A stretch of 64,000 bases of DNA from Stutzerimonas xanthomarina (GCF_003935375.1 NZ_RHQM01000014.1:89091-153090); one strand, 5' to 3'. Positions 34,468 to 42,568 are shown, counted from the first letter of the stretch. Made by a program: numbers and translations. Notes: generated by a model from the sequence alone, not told the origin.

Positions 34468-34863
34468 TCAGAAAATGCTCGCAACGGCGTCTGCGCTGAC
34501 TTGGATGCGCGTGCCTGGTCCTAGAAGCAAGTAGGCTGTATTGAGCGTTCTGAAATGGAACTCCTCGTGATGGTGCAGAAGAGAGGTTCGTACGAAATCT
34601 CCTACGTCCCAACGACGTTCGCTGTCATAGATGACGGTGTGTGCATAGATCAGTGCCGGCTGTCGTCGGGTCTGCGCCAGCAGCAGACGCTGACTTTCAG
34701 TGACCGTCAGATCGAGCCAGCGCCAGTTGCGCACCAAGCAGTAGCCGCCATAAACAAAATGCTGCCGTGCGTAGGCCATGGCCTCAGTGTCGCTCATGCC
34801 ACTGCCGCTCATCGGCTCGCCTGCCGAGTACAGCGCGGCAATCACCTCTTCAAGTGTGGCCAT
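34468..34863 (-). CDS. DUF6957 family protein
   Basis: 131 residues, from MATLEEVIAALYSAGEPMSG to ADAVASIF. The pattern YCLVRNWRWLDLTVTESQRL, then IYAHTVIYDSERRWDVGDFV and FHFRTLNTAYLLLGPGTRIQ is what I associate with the Pseudomonas family DUF6957. No activity is known for it. Its start is 3 bases after the stop of the antirepressor-N gene, so the two are probably co-translated. Members are usually met in accessory DNA near integrases and phage-like regulators, as here. Confidence 0.7.
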   Translation of the reverse strand: MATLEEVIAALYSAGEPMSGSGMSDTEAMAYARQHFVYGGYCLVRNWRWLDLTVTESQRLLLAQTRRQPALIYAHTVIYDSERRWDVGDFVRTSLLHHHEEFHFRTLNTAYLLLGPGTRIQVSADAVASIF

Positions 34864-34866
34864 GGT

Positions 34867-35592
34867 CTAGGGCTGTTCGTGCTGAGCGTTGCTGTGATGT
34901 TGTCCCTCCAGCTCAATGCTGCACAGCAGAGCCGCGAAGTCTGAGTCCTGTAAGTGGAGGCGTTGGGGGCGGGCATCCACGATAGATTTGATGATCGCAT
35001 CGACTCGCTGTGAGACAGGCATCTGGCTCGGCGCCCTTGCACGATCATGCTGATAGATGATCGTGCTGAGCGATGCGACGGCACCGCGCAATTGGTGCTC
35101 CTGCGTTTCGGCAATTTGAAAACCGTTTTTCGCATTAAATTGATCGGCGAGATCTTTAATCATGGCTTTACGGTTTGCTGGCTCAGCCTGCTGCGCTCGC
35201 CAATTCAAAATGCGCTTGAGGACTGCAGGTGCTGCTGTTGCAGTTGGCAGTGTCGGCGCTGCCATCGACATAGGCTCACCAAAGAAATGTGCGCGCAACT
35301 GGTCGAGTCGCATGCGGGCGCTCGGGGATACTTTGCGCGAGCTTAGGCTTTTCAGCCAAAACTCGAACTCCGACTGAGGGAGGCAAAGCATCCGTTTCAG
35401 CAGTGGCTCACCGGGCAGGGCAACGTCATGCTCAGTCGGCGTATAACGAGGAGGCTGTAGCTTGGCGGCTTGAGCATGCCAGTTCAGCCCCATAGCTTCG
35501 CAAATGGGGCGTATCGGCCAGTAACGCCCATTGTCGCTGCTGATTAAGCATGGGATCGACAGATCCTGGATTTTGATTTTGGTTGCACGCAT
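34867..35592 (-). CDS. Phage antirepressor N-terminal domain protein
   Basis: 241 residues from ATG at 35592, with GGGAGGT upstream. The first 90 residues match the P22 antirepressor N-terminal type (IPCLISSDNGRYWPIRPICE, MGLNWHAQAAKLQ, EFEFWLKSLSSRKVSPSAR). The rest is helical and rich in Gln and Ala (LNWRAQQAEPANRKAMIKDL, VASLSTIIYQHDRAR) and unlike phage antirepressor C-terminal domains. Such N-terminal domains bind DNA or repressor partners, so a role in controlling the module through the XRE protein is plausible. The start lies only a few bases after the 161-residue gene stop. Confidence 0.75.
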   Translation of the reverse strand: MRATKIKIQDLSIPCLISSDNGRYWPIRPICEAMGLNWHAQAAKLQPPRYTPTEHDVALPGEPLLKRMLCLPQSEFEFWLKSLSSRKVSPSARMRLDQLRAHFFGEPMSMAAPTLPTATAAPAVLKRILNWRAQQAEPANRKAMIKDLADQFNAKNGFQIAETQEHQLRGAVASLSTIIYQHDRARAPSQMPVSQRVDAIIKSIVDARPQRLHLQDSDFAALLCSIELEGQHHSNAQHEQP

Positions 35593-35596
35593 CGGA

Positions 35597-36082
35597 CTAC
35601 TGACCTCCCAGAGCTGCATGGTTGGAGGAGGTGGCCGGTGTGCGTTGGTGCTGCCCGCTGAGGATCTTGTGCACTGTTTGCTTGGCCTGATCAGAATCCA
35701 TCCATTGCAGCCAGGCCGCGTAGACGTGGGGTTTGGTCTGTTGCAGCCTGGAAATCTTGCTGGCGCTAGCTTCAATGGCTCGGCAGGAATCTCGAAATTG
35801 CACTGCTTCTGTTCTGCTATCTGAATCCAACTGGTCAAGAATCAGATCGATGAAGTCGGCGGCCCGCTGAATTGGTAAGTAGTACAGCTGCGATCCTGAA
35901 TCTGGATCCTCCTTAATTTGGAGCTCGTTTTTCCAAGCCACAGCAGCAGCTTGGGCCAAGGTAGTGGGGGCGCCGAACGCGCGGAGCAGTGAGCCAAGCT
36001 CAACTCTGGACTGCTGTGCTTGCTTGTTGAGCGCAAACAGGATTTCCGAATCAATCGGCGGCTTCTTGGTAATGGTATTCAT
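35597..36082 (-). CDS. Hypothetical protein, first gene of the module
   Basis: 161 residues starting MNTITKKPPIDSEILFALNK. It is largely helical and charged, with no signal peptide. Segments such as GSLLRAFGAPTTLAQAAAVA and SQLYYLPIQRAADFIDLILD suggest a soluble all-alpha protein. I do not recognise it. It stands first in the minus-strand operon, facing the XRE gene across an 87-bp region full of CAGAT-type palindromes, so its transcription is probably under that regulator. Confidence 0.6.
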   Translation of the reverse strand: MNTITKKPPIDSEILFALNKQAQQSRVELGSLLRAFGAPTTLAQAAAVAWKNELQIKEDPDSGSQLYYLPIQRAADFIDLILDQLDSDSRTEAVQFRDSCRAIEASASKISRLQQTKPHVYAAWLQWMDSDQAKQTVHKILSGQHQRTPATSSNHAALGGQ

Positions 36083-36105
36083 GACGGGCTCCGTGAACTT
36101 TTATC

Positions 36106-36146
36106 CAGATAATCTGTAAATCAGATATCTGTAGATTAGATATATC
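36106..36146. promoter_or_regulatory. Three adjacent palindromes in divergent XRE promoter
   Basis: CAGAT-A-ATCTG (36106-36116), CAGATATCTG (36122-36131) and GATATATC (36139-36146) lie in an AT-rich 87-bp gap between the 161-residue gene and the XRE gene. Spacing of centres is about 15-16 bp. This layout is typical of a Cro/CI-like regulator binding cooperatively; the XRE protein next to it is the obvious candidate. Confidence 0.65.
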
Positions 36147-36169
36147 ATTAGTGGATTGTCAAGCTTGAG

Positions 36170-36433
36170 GTGTTCCCGTTGGAAAAGTCGGTGTATCGGG
36201 ATGAGAACCTGGTGCTGCTCAGACTGCTAAAGCAGTGCCGAGTAGAAGCGGGTCTGACCCAGGCGGAGTTCGCTAAGGCGCTGGAGCGCCCGCAGTCGTT
36301 TGCGAGCGATATCGAGCGCGGCTTGCGCCGGATTGATCTCGTTCAGCTCCGTGACATCTGCCATGCGCTGAACATCGGCCTCGTTGATTTCGTTCAGCGT
36401 TTCGAGGCCGAGTTGGTAGGCAAGGGCGATTAA
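36170..36433 (+). CDS. XRE-family helix-turn-helix regulator
   Basis: 87 residues from GTG at 36170. A Cro/CI-like HTH covers about residues 18-75: LLKQCRVEAGLTQAEFAKAL (helices 1-2), QSFASDIERGLRRIDLVQL (recognition helix and next) and ICHALNIGLVDFVQRFE. Such small single-domain proteins usually repress their own divergent promoter. The palindromes at 36106-36146 fit that. The gene overlaps the end of the opposite-strand 101-residue gene by 4 bases. Confidence 0.85.
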   Translation: MFPLEKSVYRDENLVLLRLLKQCRVEAGLTQAEFAKALERPQSFASDIERGLRRIDLVQLRDICHALNIGLVDFVQRFEAELVGKGD

Positions 36434-36735
36434 GGCAGGGACTGGTTTTCTGCTTTGCCGCGTTCGCATGCTGCCGAATACAGCGCAGCAGCATCGGAGC
36501 ACAGCAGCCGCAGCGCCATGATGCAGTCCAGAAGCAAATGGTTTTCCAGGGTGTTCAAGTCACTTGCGCTGGAGAGTGCGTGGAGTATGCCGACTGCGGC
36601 GTTTTGGCGAAGCTGGGCTTCGTCATGCAGTTGGCCGGAGGTGACGTCACTGCGAACTGTGAACAGGCCATTGAGCGCGTCGAGGGCTTGCGGAGCGGAG
36701 TCGATGGTGCTTGAAGGGATATTGGTCTGCTGCAT
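36430..36735 (-). CDS. Small hypothetical protein with structured leader
   Basis: 101 residues from ATG at 36735, starting MQQTNIPSSTIDSAPQALDA. It looks helical, with a long hydrophobic-polar helix pattern in AAVGILHALSSASDLNTLEN and HLLLDCIMALRLLCSDAAAL. No known domain is recognised. An unusual feature is the leader: about 130 bases upstream can fold into a pseudoknotted RNA ending in a hairpin that contains the likely ribosome-binding site. The gene converges with the XRE gene (4-base overlap), and its function is unknown. Confidence 0.6.
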   Translation of the reverse strand: MQQTNIPSSTIDSAPQALDALNGLFTVRSDVTSGQLHDEAQLRQNAAVGILHALSSASDLNTLENHLLLDCIMALRLLCSDAAALYSAACERGKAENQSLP

Positions 36736-36742
36736 AGGGTGA

Positions 36743-36863
36743 TCTCTTGAGTTTTAAGAGACCGCCACCTTCGCTTCCACACAAAGGGTGGCGGCTGCAT
36801 GCGGGTGTGGAAGACCGAGACTCAAGGAACTCGGTGCGCCGAAGCGCCCCGCATGCAGCCACC
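36743..36863 (-). ncRNA. Candidate structured cis-regulatory leader RNA
   Basis: Read on the minus strand, GGUGGCUGCAUGCGGG (36863-36848) pairs with its complement at 36805-36787 (16 bp, 3-base bulge) to form P1. Inside are a 4-bp hairpin with a UUCG tetraloop (GCGC-UUCG-GCGC, 36847-36836) and ACCGAG/CUCGGU with a 10-base loop (36835-36814). CUUCCACAC after that hairpin pairs with GUGUGGAAG downstream of P1 (36782-36774), giving an H-type pseudoknot. The last hairpin, UCUCUU-N7-AAGAGA (36761-36743), hides the AAGAGA in front of the ATG. Its loop side ACUCAAG is complementary to CUUGAGU in the P2 loop. The UUCG loop exists only on this strand. All of this is by hand; no energy calculation was made. 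Confidence 0.6.
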
Positions 36864-37185
36864 ATGACACAAGAATCCTCTGGCGCTGTGTTCCTGAAGC
36901 CAGGTCTGTCGACCCGCCCAATCACCCTATGCTGCCCGCAGAGGCCCTGCAAGGTGGCACTTTACGGGATCTCGGCGAAAAAGGCTTTGACCATGAGTAG
37001 CGTTCAAGATGCTGGTAGTGCCTAGATTCTGATGGCGGGGGATGTGATGCAGAGGGCGTCATCGGTGATGACGGATGAATTGGGCTGACGAGTGGTCGTA
37101 ATGCTGGCGCAGATTTTTTCTAACCGAGTGGTGGTGCGGTGGCAAATCCCTACCCCAATCCTACCCCAGACAAAATTTCAGGCAC
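36864..37185. other. Non-coding stretch between leader RNA and tRNA terminator
   Basis: About 320 bases with no supportable gene; short frames have no ribosome-binding sites. A repeat TACCCCAATCC/TACCCCAGAC lies at 37150-37172 close to the tRNA 3' side. This should hold the promoter of the leader RNA and, if the island uses the tRNA gene, one attachment junction. Confidence 0.45.
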
Positions 37186-37214
37186 AAAAAAGGGCTACGC
37201 TTTCACGTAACCCT
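37186..37214 (-). terminator. Terminator of tRNA-Thr
   Basis: On the minus strand AGGGTTACG pairs with CGTAGCCCT (9 bp, one G-T) and is followed by six T. It starts 11 bases after the tRNA CCA end, the normal place for a tRNA terminator. Confidence 0.8.
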
Positions 37215-37224
37215 TTGATTTGTA

Positions 37225-37300
<76 letters not shown>

Positions 37301-37370
37301 ATTTGAGGGTCGCCATTATATCCATTGCGCGCGACGAGTAAACCGTTTGATTACGGTGACTTGCAGTGGC

Positions 37371-38603
37371 TTATTCAGGCCGCTTCACATTCTGCGCGGG
37401 CGCGTCGAGTTCGGCGAGCAAGAGCAGGTTGCGCGGCGTCAGTTGGCTGGGGCAGAAGGTGCCCAGGCGAACGCGGTAGCCCTGTTCTTCCAGCAGTAAT
37501 GCTCGGTCGAGCAACAGCCAGAGTTCGAGCGGGCGGCGGAACAGGCCGCGCACCAGTTCCAGGTTGCGAACTTCGGCTAGGCGCTGCCAGCCTGTGCGCT
37601 CCAGTGCCGGCCAGTCCTCGTCACCGGGCGCGGGTAGTTGCTTGAGCGTGGCGAGGTCGCGGCAGTAGTCGGCGAAGTCTTTCTTCAGCCAGGCGCCGGG
37701 CAGCGACGGGGTCGGCAGGTATTCGTCCTGCTGGCGCAGGTGGCGCTGCAGGATGTCGAAGCCCAGGCGCCAGGCCATGGACTGGTCGCGGTTGCGCCGT
37801 TCGCGTGCGCCCGCGGTGACGGTTTCGCTCAAGGGCAAACCGAGGTCATCGCGCGTGAGCTGCAAGGACGAAGCGCCGGCTGTCTGTGACAGTGGGATGT
37901 AGTGCTCATCGGTGATGCGGTTGTAGCAGCAGGGTGCCACCGCAAGCTGGCGGCATTGTTTGGCGACGGCCAGTTGCAGCAGGCGAACATGGAGGTCGCC
38001 GCAGGCATGCAGGGCGACTGGCGTATGCGTGGCGTGCAGCTGGTCCCCAGCATCGGAAGCCAGCACATCCTGGCAGCGGTGCGTCGCGTCGACGCCGAGT
38101 CGTTCGCTCAGCTTGTCGCCGGCGTTGACCAGCGCTTCGTCCCACTCAAGGCAGGTCAGTGCGGCGCCGTTTCTGGCCAGATGCCGGCCGAGATGACCTT
38201 TGCCGGAGCACCAGTCGAGCCAGTGCCGCGGCCTTTCGCGAAAGTGCAGGCGCGCGCCGAACGCCTGGATCTGCAGCGATTTGCGTCCCGGTATGTCGAG
38301 GTTCTGGCGATGAGCCACAGCCGGCGGCTCGCTTGCGGGCAGTTCGTCGATCTGGCTCAGCTCGCAGACGATCGCAGCCAGCTGCGGGAAAGGTGCCGGT
38401 GCGGCGAGTTCGCCTGGCTGGTTGTGCGCGGCTTCGGCGTCGGCCAGTGAGCGTGCTCGCAGCCAGGCGGCTAGTTCCGGGTAGTCCTTTTCCCACGGCA
38501 GGCTTCGGCAAACGAATGGGCGTGGGCGCCAGAGAGCCTGGTGCTCGCTCAGGAAACGGTCGAGTGCCTGGAAGCGTTCGAGCAGAGAAGGGGAGGCTGT
38601 CAT
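37371..38603 (-). CDS. SAM-dependent methyltransferase (Methyltransf_32-like)
   Basis: 410 residues from ATG at 38603 (MTASPSLLERFQ). The SAM-binding motif is LDWCSGKGHLGRHLARNG (about 138), with the acidic residue of motif II in LTCLEWDEALVNAG. Further on come PVALHACGDLHVRLLQLAVA and VAPCCYNRI, which recall METTL25/RRNAD1-type proteins, where CCYN-like motifs are typical. The substrate is unknown; rRNA, tRNA or protein are possible. It is the first core gene after the tRNA and is not obviously in an operon. The frame continues upstream of 38603 without family support. Confidence 0.8.
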   Translation of the reverse strand: MTASPSLLERFQALDRFLSEHQALWRPRPFVCRSLPWEKDYPELAAWLRARSLADAEAAHNQPGELAAPAPFPQLAAIVCELSQIDELPASEPPAVAHRQNLDIPGRKSLQIQAFGARLHFRERPRHWLDWCSGKGHLGRHLARNGAALTCLEWDEALVNAGDKLSERLGVDATHRCQDVLASDAGDQLHATHTPVALHACGDLHVRLLQLAVAKQCRQLAVAPCCYNRITDEHYIPLSQTAGASSLQLTRDDLGLPLSETVTAGARERRNRDQSMAWRLGFDILQRHLRQQDEYLPTPSLPGAWLKKDFADYCRDLATLKQLPAPGDEDWPALERTGWQRLAEVRNLELVRGLFRRPLELWLLLDRALLLEEQGYRVRLGTFCPSQLTPRNLLLLAELDAPAQNVKRPE

Positions 38604-38660
38604 CGGCGGGCAGGCGTTCGGGCGGGAGCCGATTGTAGCGGGATGCTGCGGTAGGAAGCA

Positions 38661-38686
38661 CAACGCCCGTCGAGGGACGGGCGTTG
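38661..38686 (-). terminator. Hairpin after DctM
   Basis: CAACGCCCGTC and GACGGGCGTTG form a perfect 11-bp stem with loop GAGG just downstream of the DctM stop at 38696. The tail is not T-rich on the minus strand, but the stem is strong enough to end or stabilise the transcript. Confidence 0.6.
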
Positions 38687-38695
38687 CAGCTGCAG

Positions 38696-40072
38696 TTACT
38701 GGCCGTAGACCTGTTCCGGTAGCCAGGTAACGAGCCCGGGCCACATGTAGGCCACCACCAGCATGCCGATCTGGATCAGGATGAACGGCAGCACGCCCTT
38801 GTACATCACGCTGGTCGGTACGCTGCGGGGCGTGACGCCGCGCAGGTAGAACAGCGAGAAGCCGAAGGGTGGGGTGAGGAACGACGTCTGCAGGTTGATG
38901 GCGAACATCACGCCGAGCCAGACCGGGTCCAGGCCCATGGCCAGCAGGATCGGGCCGACGATGGGCACCACCACGAAGATGATCTCGATGAAATCGAGAA
39001 TGAAGCCCAGCAGGAAGATGACCAGCATCACCACCAGGAACGCGCCGAGCACACCGCCAGGCAGCGAATGCAGGGCATCTTCGATCAGCGCTTCACCGCC
39101 AAAGCCGCGGAACACCAGGGAGAACAGCGACGCACCGATGAGGATGAGGAACACCATGGAGGTGATTTCGGTGGTGCCGAAGGCTACCTGCTTGAGCTGG
39201 GCGAAATTCAGCTGGCCCTTGGCGATCGACAGCAAGGTCGCGCCCAGGGCACCGATCGCAGCAGCCTCGGTCGGTGTGGCGTAACCGGCGAGAATCGAGC
39301 CGAGCACTGCGGTGATCAGCGCCAGCGGTGGCAGCAGCGCACCGATCAGCTTGCCCCATTCGATCGGCCCCAGTTCTTCCTGCGGCAAGGCGGGCAGCTT
39401 CTTCGGCTGGAAGATCGCTACCGCGATGAGGTAGAGGATGTACATGCCAACCAGCACGAGGCCCGGAATCAGCGCGCCGACGAACAGGTCGCCGACCGAC
39501 ACGGTCTTCGGCGAGAAGATGCCCATCTTCAGCTGTGCCTGCTGGAAGGCGCTGGACATCACATCGCCGAGCAGGACCAGGATGATCGAGGGTGGAATGA
39601 TCTGACCGAGGGTGCCGGTGGCGGCGAGGGTGCCGGTAGCGATCGCCGGGTCGTAGCCGCGACGCAGCATCGTCGGCAGTGCCAGCAGGCCCATGGTGAC
39701 CACGGTGGCGCCGACGATACCGGTGCTGGCCGCAAGCAGCGCGCCGACCACGCAGACCGAAATCGCCAGGCCGCCACGCATGGTGCCGAACAGCCGCGAC
39801 ATCGATTCCAGCAGGTCTTCGGCGACGCGCGATTTCTCCAGCATCACCCCCATGAAGACGAACAGCGGTACCGCCAGCATCGTCTGGTTGTTCATGATGC
39901 CGAAGATGCGGTTCGGCAACGCGTGCAGATAACCCACGTCGAACGAGCCGGTGACCACGCCGATGCCGGCGAACAGGAGTGCCATGCCGCCAAGGGTAAA
40001 GGCGACCGGATAACCGGACATCAGAGCGAAGCAGATGCTGATGAACAGCAGGATGGCCATGATCTCACCCAT
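38696..40072 (-). CDS. dctM: TRAP transporter large permease subunit (DctM)
   Basis: 458 residues, almost entirely hydrophobic, with about 12 membrane helices; typical stretches are MAILLFISICFALMSGYPVA, VFMGVMLEKSRVAEDLLESM, ATGTLGQIIPPSIILVLLGD (the conserved GxxIPPS motif) and LQTSFLTPPFGFSLFYLRGV. DctM subunits form the sodium-coupled channel of tripartite ATP-independent periplasmic transporters. The start at 40072 overlaps the end of the DctQ gene by 8 bases. The binding protein is encoded divergently at 40911; the probable substrate is a small organic acid. Confidence 0.92.
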   Translation of the reverse strand: MGEIMAILLFISICFALMSGYPVAFTLGGMALLFAGIGVVTGSFDVGYLHALPNRIFGIMNNQTMLAVPLFVFMGVMLEKSRVAEDLLESMSRLFGTMRGGLAISVCVVGALLAASTGIVGATVVTMGLLALPTMLRRGYDPAIATGTLAATGTLGQIIPPSIILVLLGDVMSSAFQQAQLKMGIFSPKTVSVGDLFVGALIPGLVLVGMYILYLIAVAIFQPKKLPALPQEELGPIEWGKLIGALLPPLALITAVLGSILAGYATPTEAAAIGALGATLLSIAKGQLNFAQLKQVAFGTTEITSMVFLILIGASLFSLVFRGFGGEALIEDALHSLPGGVLGAFLVVMLVIFLLGFILDFIEIIFVVVPIVGPILLAMGLDPVWLGVMFAINLQTSFLTPPFGFSLFYLRGVTPRSVPTSVMYKGVLPFILIQIGMLVVAYMWPGLVTWLPEQVYGQ

Positions 40073-40616
40073 GCTTCACCTCCTGCTCTGCTTCAGGCAA
40101 CCGACCGGCCAGGCGGTAGCCGGCCTTGATCAGGTCAGAAAGGCCCTGCAGGGCTAGGCTGCCGACCAGCAGCAGGATGATGCTCTTCTGCAGGTAGACG
40201 AACTTCAGCCCGCCCGACTCGTTGGAGCCTTCGTGAGTCGCCCAGGAACTGGTGACGTAGTCCCAGCTGTTCCAGCCGAGGAACAGGCAGACCGGTAGCA
40301 GAAAAAGCAGATGGCCAAGACCGTCGACGACGGTCTGCCTGCGACTGCTGAACTTCTGATAGAAGATGTCGACGCGAACGTGGCCGTTGCGCTGCAGGGT
40401 CCAGGCGGCGGCGCCCATGAACACCAGCGCATGGCCATACATTACCGCTTCCTGCAGGGCGATGGCGCCGATGCCGAAACCGTAGCGCAGGACCACCACG
40501 ACGGCGGTACCGATGACGAGAAACAGGGTGATCCAGGCACAAAGCTGGCCGAGGCGCATGTTGAACGCATCGATGAGGCCAGCCACGCGCAGCAGGGGCG
40601 GGGGGCTCTGGGACAT
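40065..40616 (-). CDS. dctQ: TRAP transporter small permease subunit (DctQ)
   Basis: 183 residues with four predicted membrane helices (about 22-44, 58-80, 100-125 and 145-165), the standard DctQ topology. It starts MSQSPPPLLRVAGLIDAFNM after an AAGGA site. LQRNGHVRVDIFYQKFSSRR is the usual loop after helix 2. It partners DctM, whose gene it overlaps by 8 bases. Transcription is divergent from the binding-protein gene, with about 290 bases of shared control region between them. Confidence 0.9.
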   Translation of the reverse strand: MSQSPPPLLRVAGLIDAFNMRLGQLCAWITLFLVIGTAVVVVLRYGFGIGAIALQEAVMYGHALVFMGAAAWTLQRNGHVRVDIFYQKFSSRRQTVVDGLGHLLFLLPVCLFLGWNSWDYVTSSWATHEGSNESGGLKFVYLQKSIILLLVGSLALQGLSDLIKAGYRLAGRLPEAEQEVKHG

Positions 40617-40910
40617 TTGTAGTCCTTCTTAGTAGACGCAAGGTTGGCGGGAGAGGGCGATTCTTGCAGTACTGGCGTCTTGCAGCAATCGACCTACGAC
40701 TTTTAGCTTATGCGCTAGGCTTGAGGCGCCGGAGGCTCTAATGTTAGTCGAGCCCGGAGTGGCGGATGCATTTCCGGCGCAGGTTTCGCCGTACGAGCCA
40801 GCGGTCAGCCTGACTCAGGGACTCGAAACGGAACGAAAGGCGCAAGGCGGTCCGGCAAAAAGCGTAGCCTTGCCGTTGCGCAATAAGAACAAATAACAAG
40901 GAGTAACCTC

Positions 40911-42017
40911 ATGAAACGTCGTGACATTCTCACCGCCGCTGGCGTAGGCCTGGCGGCAACCGCTCTGGCTGGCTGCAATGACAAGAGCGAGAAGCCGGCA
41001 GCGGGCGAAAGCAAGCAGGTCAGCGAACAGCAGACATTCAACTGGAAGATGGTCACCTCCTGGCCGAAGAACTTCCCTGGCGTAGGCGTCGGTGCCGAGC
41101 GCTTCGCCAATCTGGTCAACGAAATGAGCGGTGGCCGGCTGAAGGTCAAGGTCTATGCCGCCGGCGAGCTGGTCCCGGCGCTGGAAGTGTTCGACGCGGT
41201 ATCGCGCGGCACCGCCGAAATGGGTCATGGCGCACCCTACTACTGGAAAGGCAAGGTCCCGGCCGCGCAGTTCTTCTGCGCCCTGCCGTTCGGCCCGAAC
41301 GCGCAGGAAATGAATGCCTGGCTGCATCGTGGCGGCGGCATGCAGCTGTGGGAAGAGGTCTACAAGCCCTACGGCGTACTGCCGATGGCCTGTGGTGCCA
41401 CCGGCGTACAGACCGCCGGCTGGTTCAACAAGGAAATCAACTCGGTCGACGACTTCAAGGGTCTGAAGATGCGTACCCCGGGCCTGGGCGGCGAAGTGCT
41501 GACCAAGATGGGCGGTACCGTGGTGAACATGCCGGCTGGCGAGATCTTCACCGCCCTGCAGACCGGCGCGATCGACGCCACCGAGTGGATCGGCCCGTAC
41601 AACGATCTGGCCCTGGGCCTGCACAAGGCTTCCAAGTACTACTACACCCCGGGCTGGCAGGAGCCGAACGTCACCTTCGAGCTGGACGTGAATCTCAAGG
41701 CCTGGGAAACCCTGCCGGATGATCTGAAGGCCATCGTTCGTGCCGCGGCGCGTGACGTCAACGGCGACATGCTCGATGACTACAACGCCAAGAACATGGA
41801 AGCGCTGGAGCAACTGCGCGAGCAGGGCGTCGAAGTACGCCGCCTGCCGGACGAAGTGCTGTCCCGCCTGAAGGAAGTGGCGGCTGAAGTGGTCGACGCC
41901 TCCGCCAACGCCGATCCGGTGGCGGCCAAGGTGTGGGAGCAGCAGAGTGCCTATCTCAAGCGGTTGTATGAATACGCCGAGCTGAACGAGAAGGACATCT
42001 ACAACATCCGCGGCTGA
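40911..42017 (+). CDS. dctP: TRAP substrate-binding protein (DctP family, TakP-like)
   Basis: 368 residues. The N terminus MKRRDILTAAGVGLAATALAGCN joins a twin-arginine motif to a lipobox-like LAGC, so it is probably a Tat-exported lipoprotein or periplasmic protein. Binding-protein motifs: MVTSWPKNFPGVGVGAERFA, KVYAAGELVPALEVFDAVS, the ligand Arg in GLKMRTPGLGGEV (about 185) and TGAIDATEWIGPYNDLALG. The overall pattern resembles TakP, which binds 2-oxo acids such as pyruvate, rather than the C4-dicarboxylate type; that is a judgement by eye. AAGGAG precedes the ATG, and a strong terminator follows. Confidence 0.88.
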   Translation: MKRRDILTAAGVGLAATALAGCNDKSEKPAAGESKQVSEQQTFNWKMVTSWPKNFPGVGVGAERFANLVNEMSGGRLKVKVYAAGELVPALEVFDAVSRGTAEMGHGAPYYWKGKVPAAQFFCALPFGPNAQEMNAWLHRGGGMQLWEEVYKPYGVLPMACGATGVQTAGWFNKEINSVDDFKGLKMRTPGLGGEVLTKMGGTVVNMPAGEIFTALQTGAIDATEWIGPYNDLALGLHKASKYYYTPGWQEPNVTFELDVNLKAWETLPDDLKAIVRAAARDVNGDMLDDYNAKNMEALEQLREQGVEVRRLPDEVLSRLKEVAAEVVDASANADPVAAKVWEQQSAYLKRLYEYAELNEKDIYNIRG

Positions 42018-42038
42018 TAACTACCCCGGATGCGAAAA

Positions 42039-42070
42039 CGCCACACCGGCAACGGTGTGGCGTTTTTTTT
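42039..42070 (+). terminator. Intrinsic terminator after dctP
   Basis: CGCCACACCG and CGGTGTGGCG form a perfect 10-bp stem with loop GCAA, followed by eight T. It sits between the convergent dctP and osmC genes. Confidence 0.92.
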
Positions 42071-42100
42071 GCGCCCGAGCTTCGCGCGATGGAGGCGCGG

Positions 42101-42526
42101 TCAGCCTTCCAGCGTCGCGTTCAGGCTGATGCGAGCGTTGAGTACCTTGGACACTGGGCAGCCTTCCTTCGCCTGATTGGCGATCTGCTGGAACTGCGCG
42201 TCATCCGCACCCGGAATCCGCGCCTTGAGGGTGAGATCGATCGCCGTGATGCTGAAGCCTTCACCATCCTTGTCGAGTGTGACCTCGGCACGGGTGTCGA
42301 TGCGTTCGGCGGTCAGCCCGGCCTGGCCCAGCATCATCGACAGGGCCATCGAGAAGCAGCCGGCATGGGCCGCGCCGATCAGCTCTTCCGGATTGGTCCC
42401 CGGCGTGTCTTCGAAGCGAGTGTTGAAGCCGTAGGGGTTGTCCTTCAGTGCACCGCTCTGAGTGCTGATGGTGCCCTTGCCGTCTTTCAGGCCGCCTTGC
42501 CAGACGGCGGAAGCGCTCTTCTTCAT
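42101..42526 (-). CDS. osmC: OsmC-type peroxiredoxin
   Basis: 141 residues, close in length and pattern to E. coli OsmC: MKKSASAVWQGGLKDGKGTI, GFNTRFEDTPGTNPEELIGA, AAHAGCFSMALSMMLG (peroxidatic Cys, about 57) and AKEGCPVSKVLNARI (resolving Cys, about 122). It reduces organic hydroperoxides in the cytoplasm, usually as a dimer, and is commonly induced by osmotic or stationary-phase stress. A GAGGTC site precedes the ATG. It is monocistronic or followed by nothing clear; the DUF2388 gene 42 bases upstream is in the same direction. Confidence 0.92.
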   Translation of the reverse strand: MKKSASAVWQGGLKDGKGTISTQSGALKDNPYGFNTRFEDTPGTNPEELIGAAHAGCFSMALSMMLGQAGLTAERIDTRAEVTLDKDGEGFSITAIDLTLKARIPGADDAQFQQIANQAKEGCPVSKVLNARISLNATLEG

Positions 42527-42568
42527 GAGCTGACCTCGAATGAATGCGTGAATGGGTTCAGCGTGCCG

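Noticed and set aside
40617..40910. Sigma-54 promoter in the dctQ/dctP gap
   Set aside because: TGGCGTCTTGCAG resembles the two boxes, but the spacing between GG and GC is too short for sigma-54.
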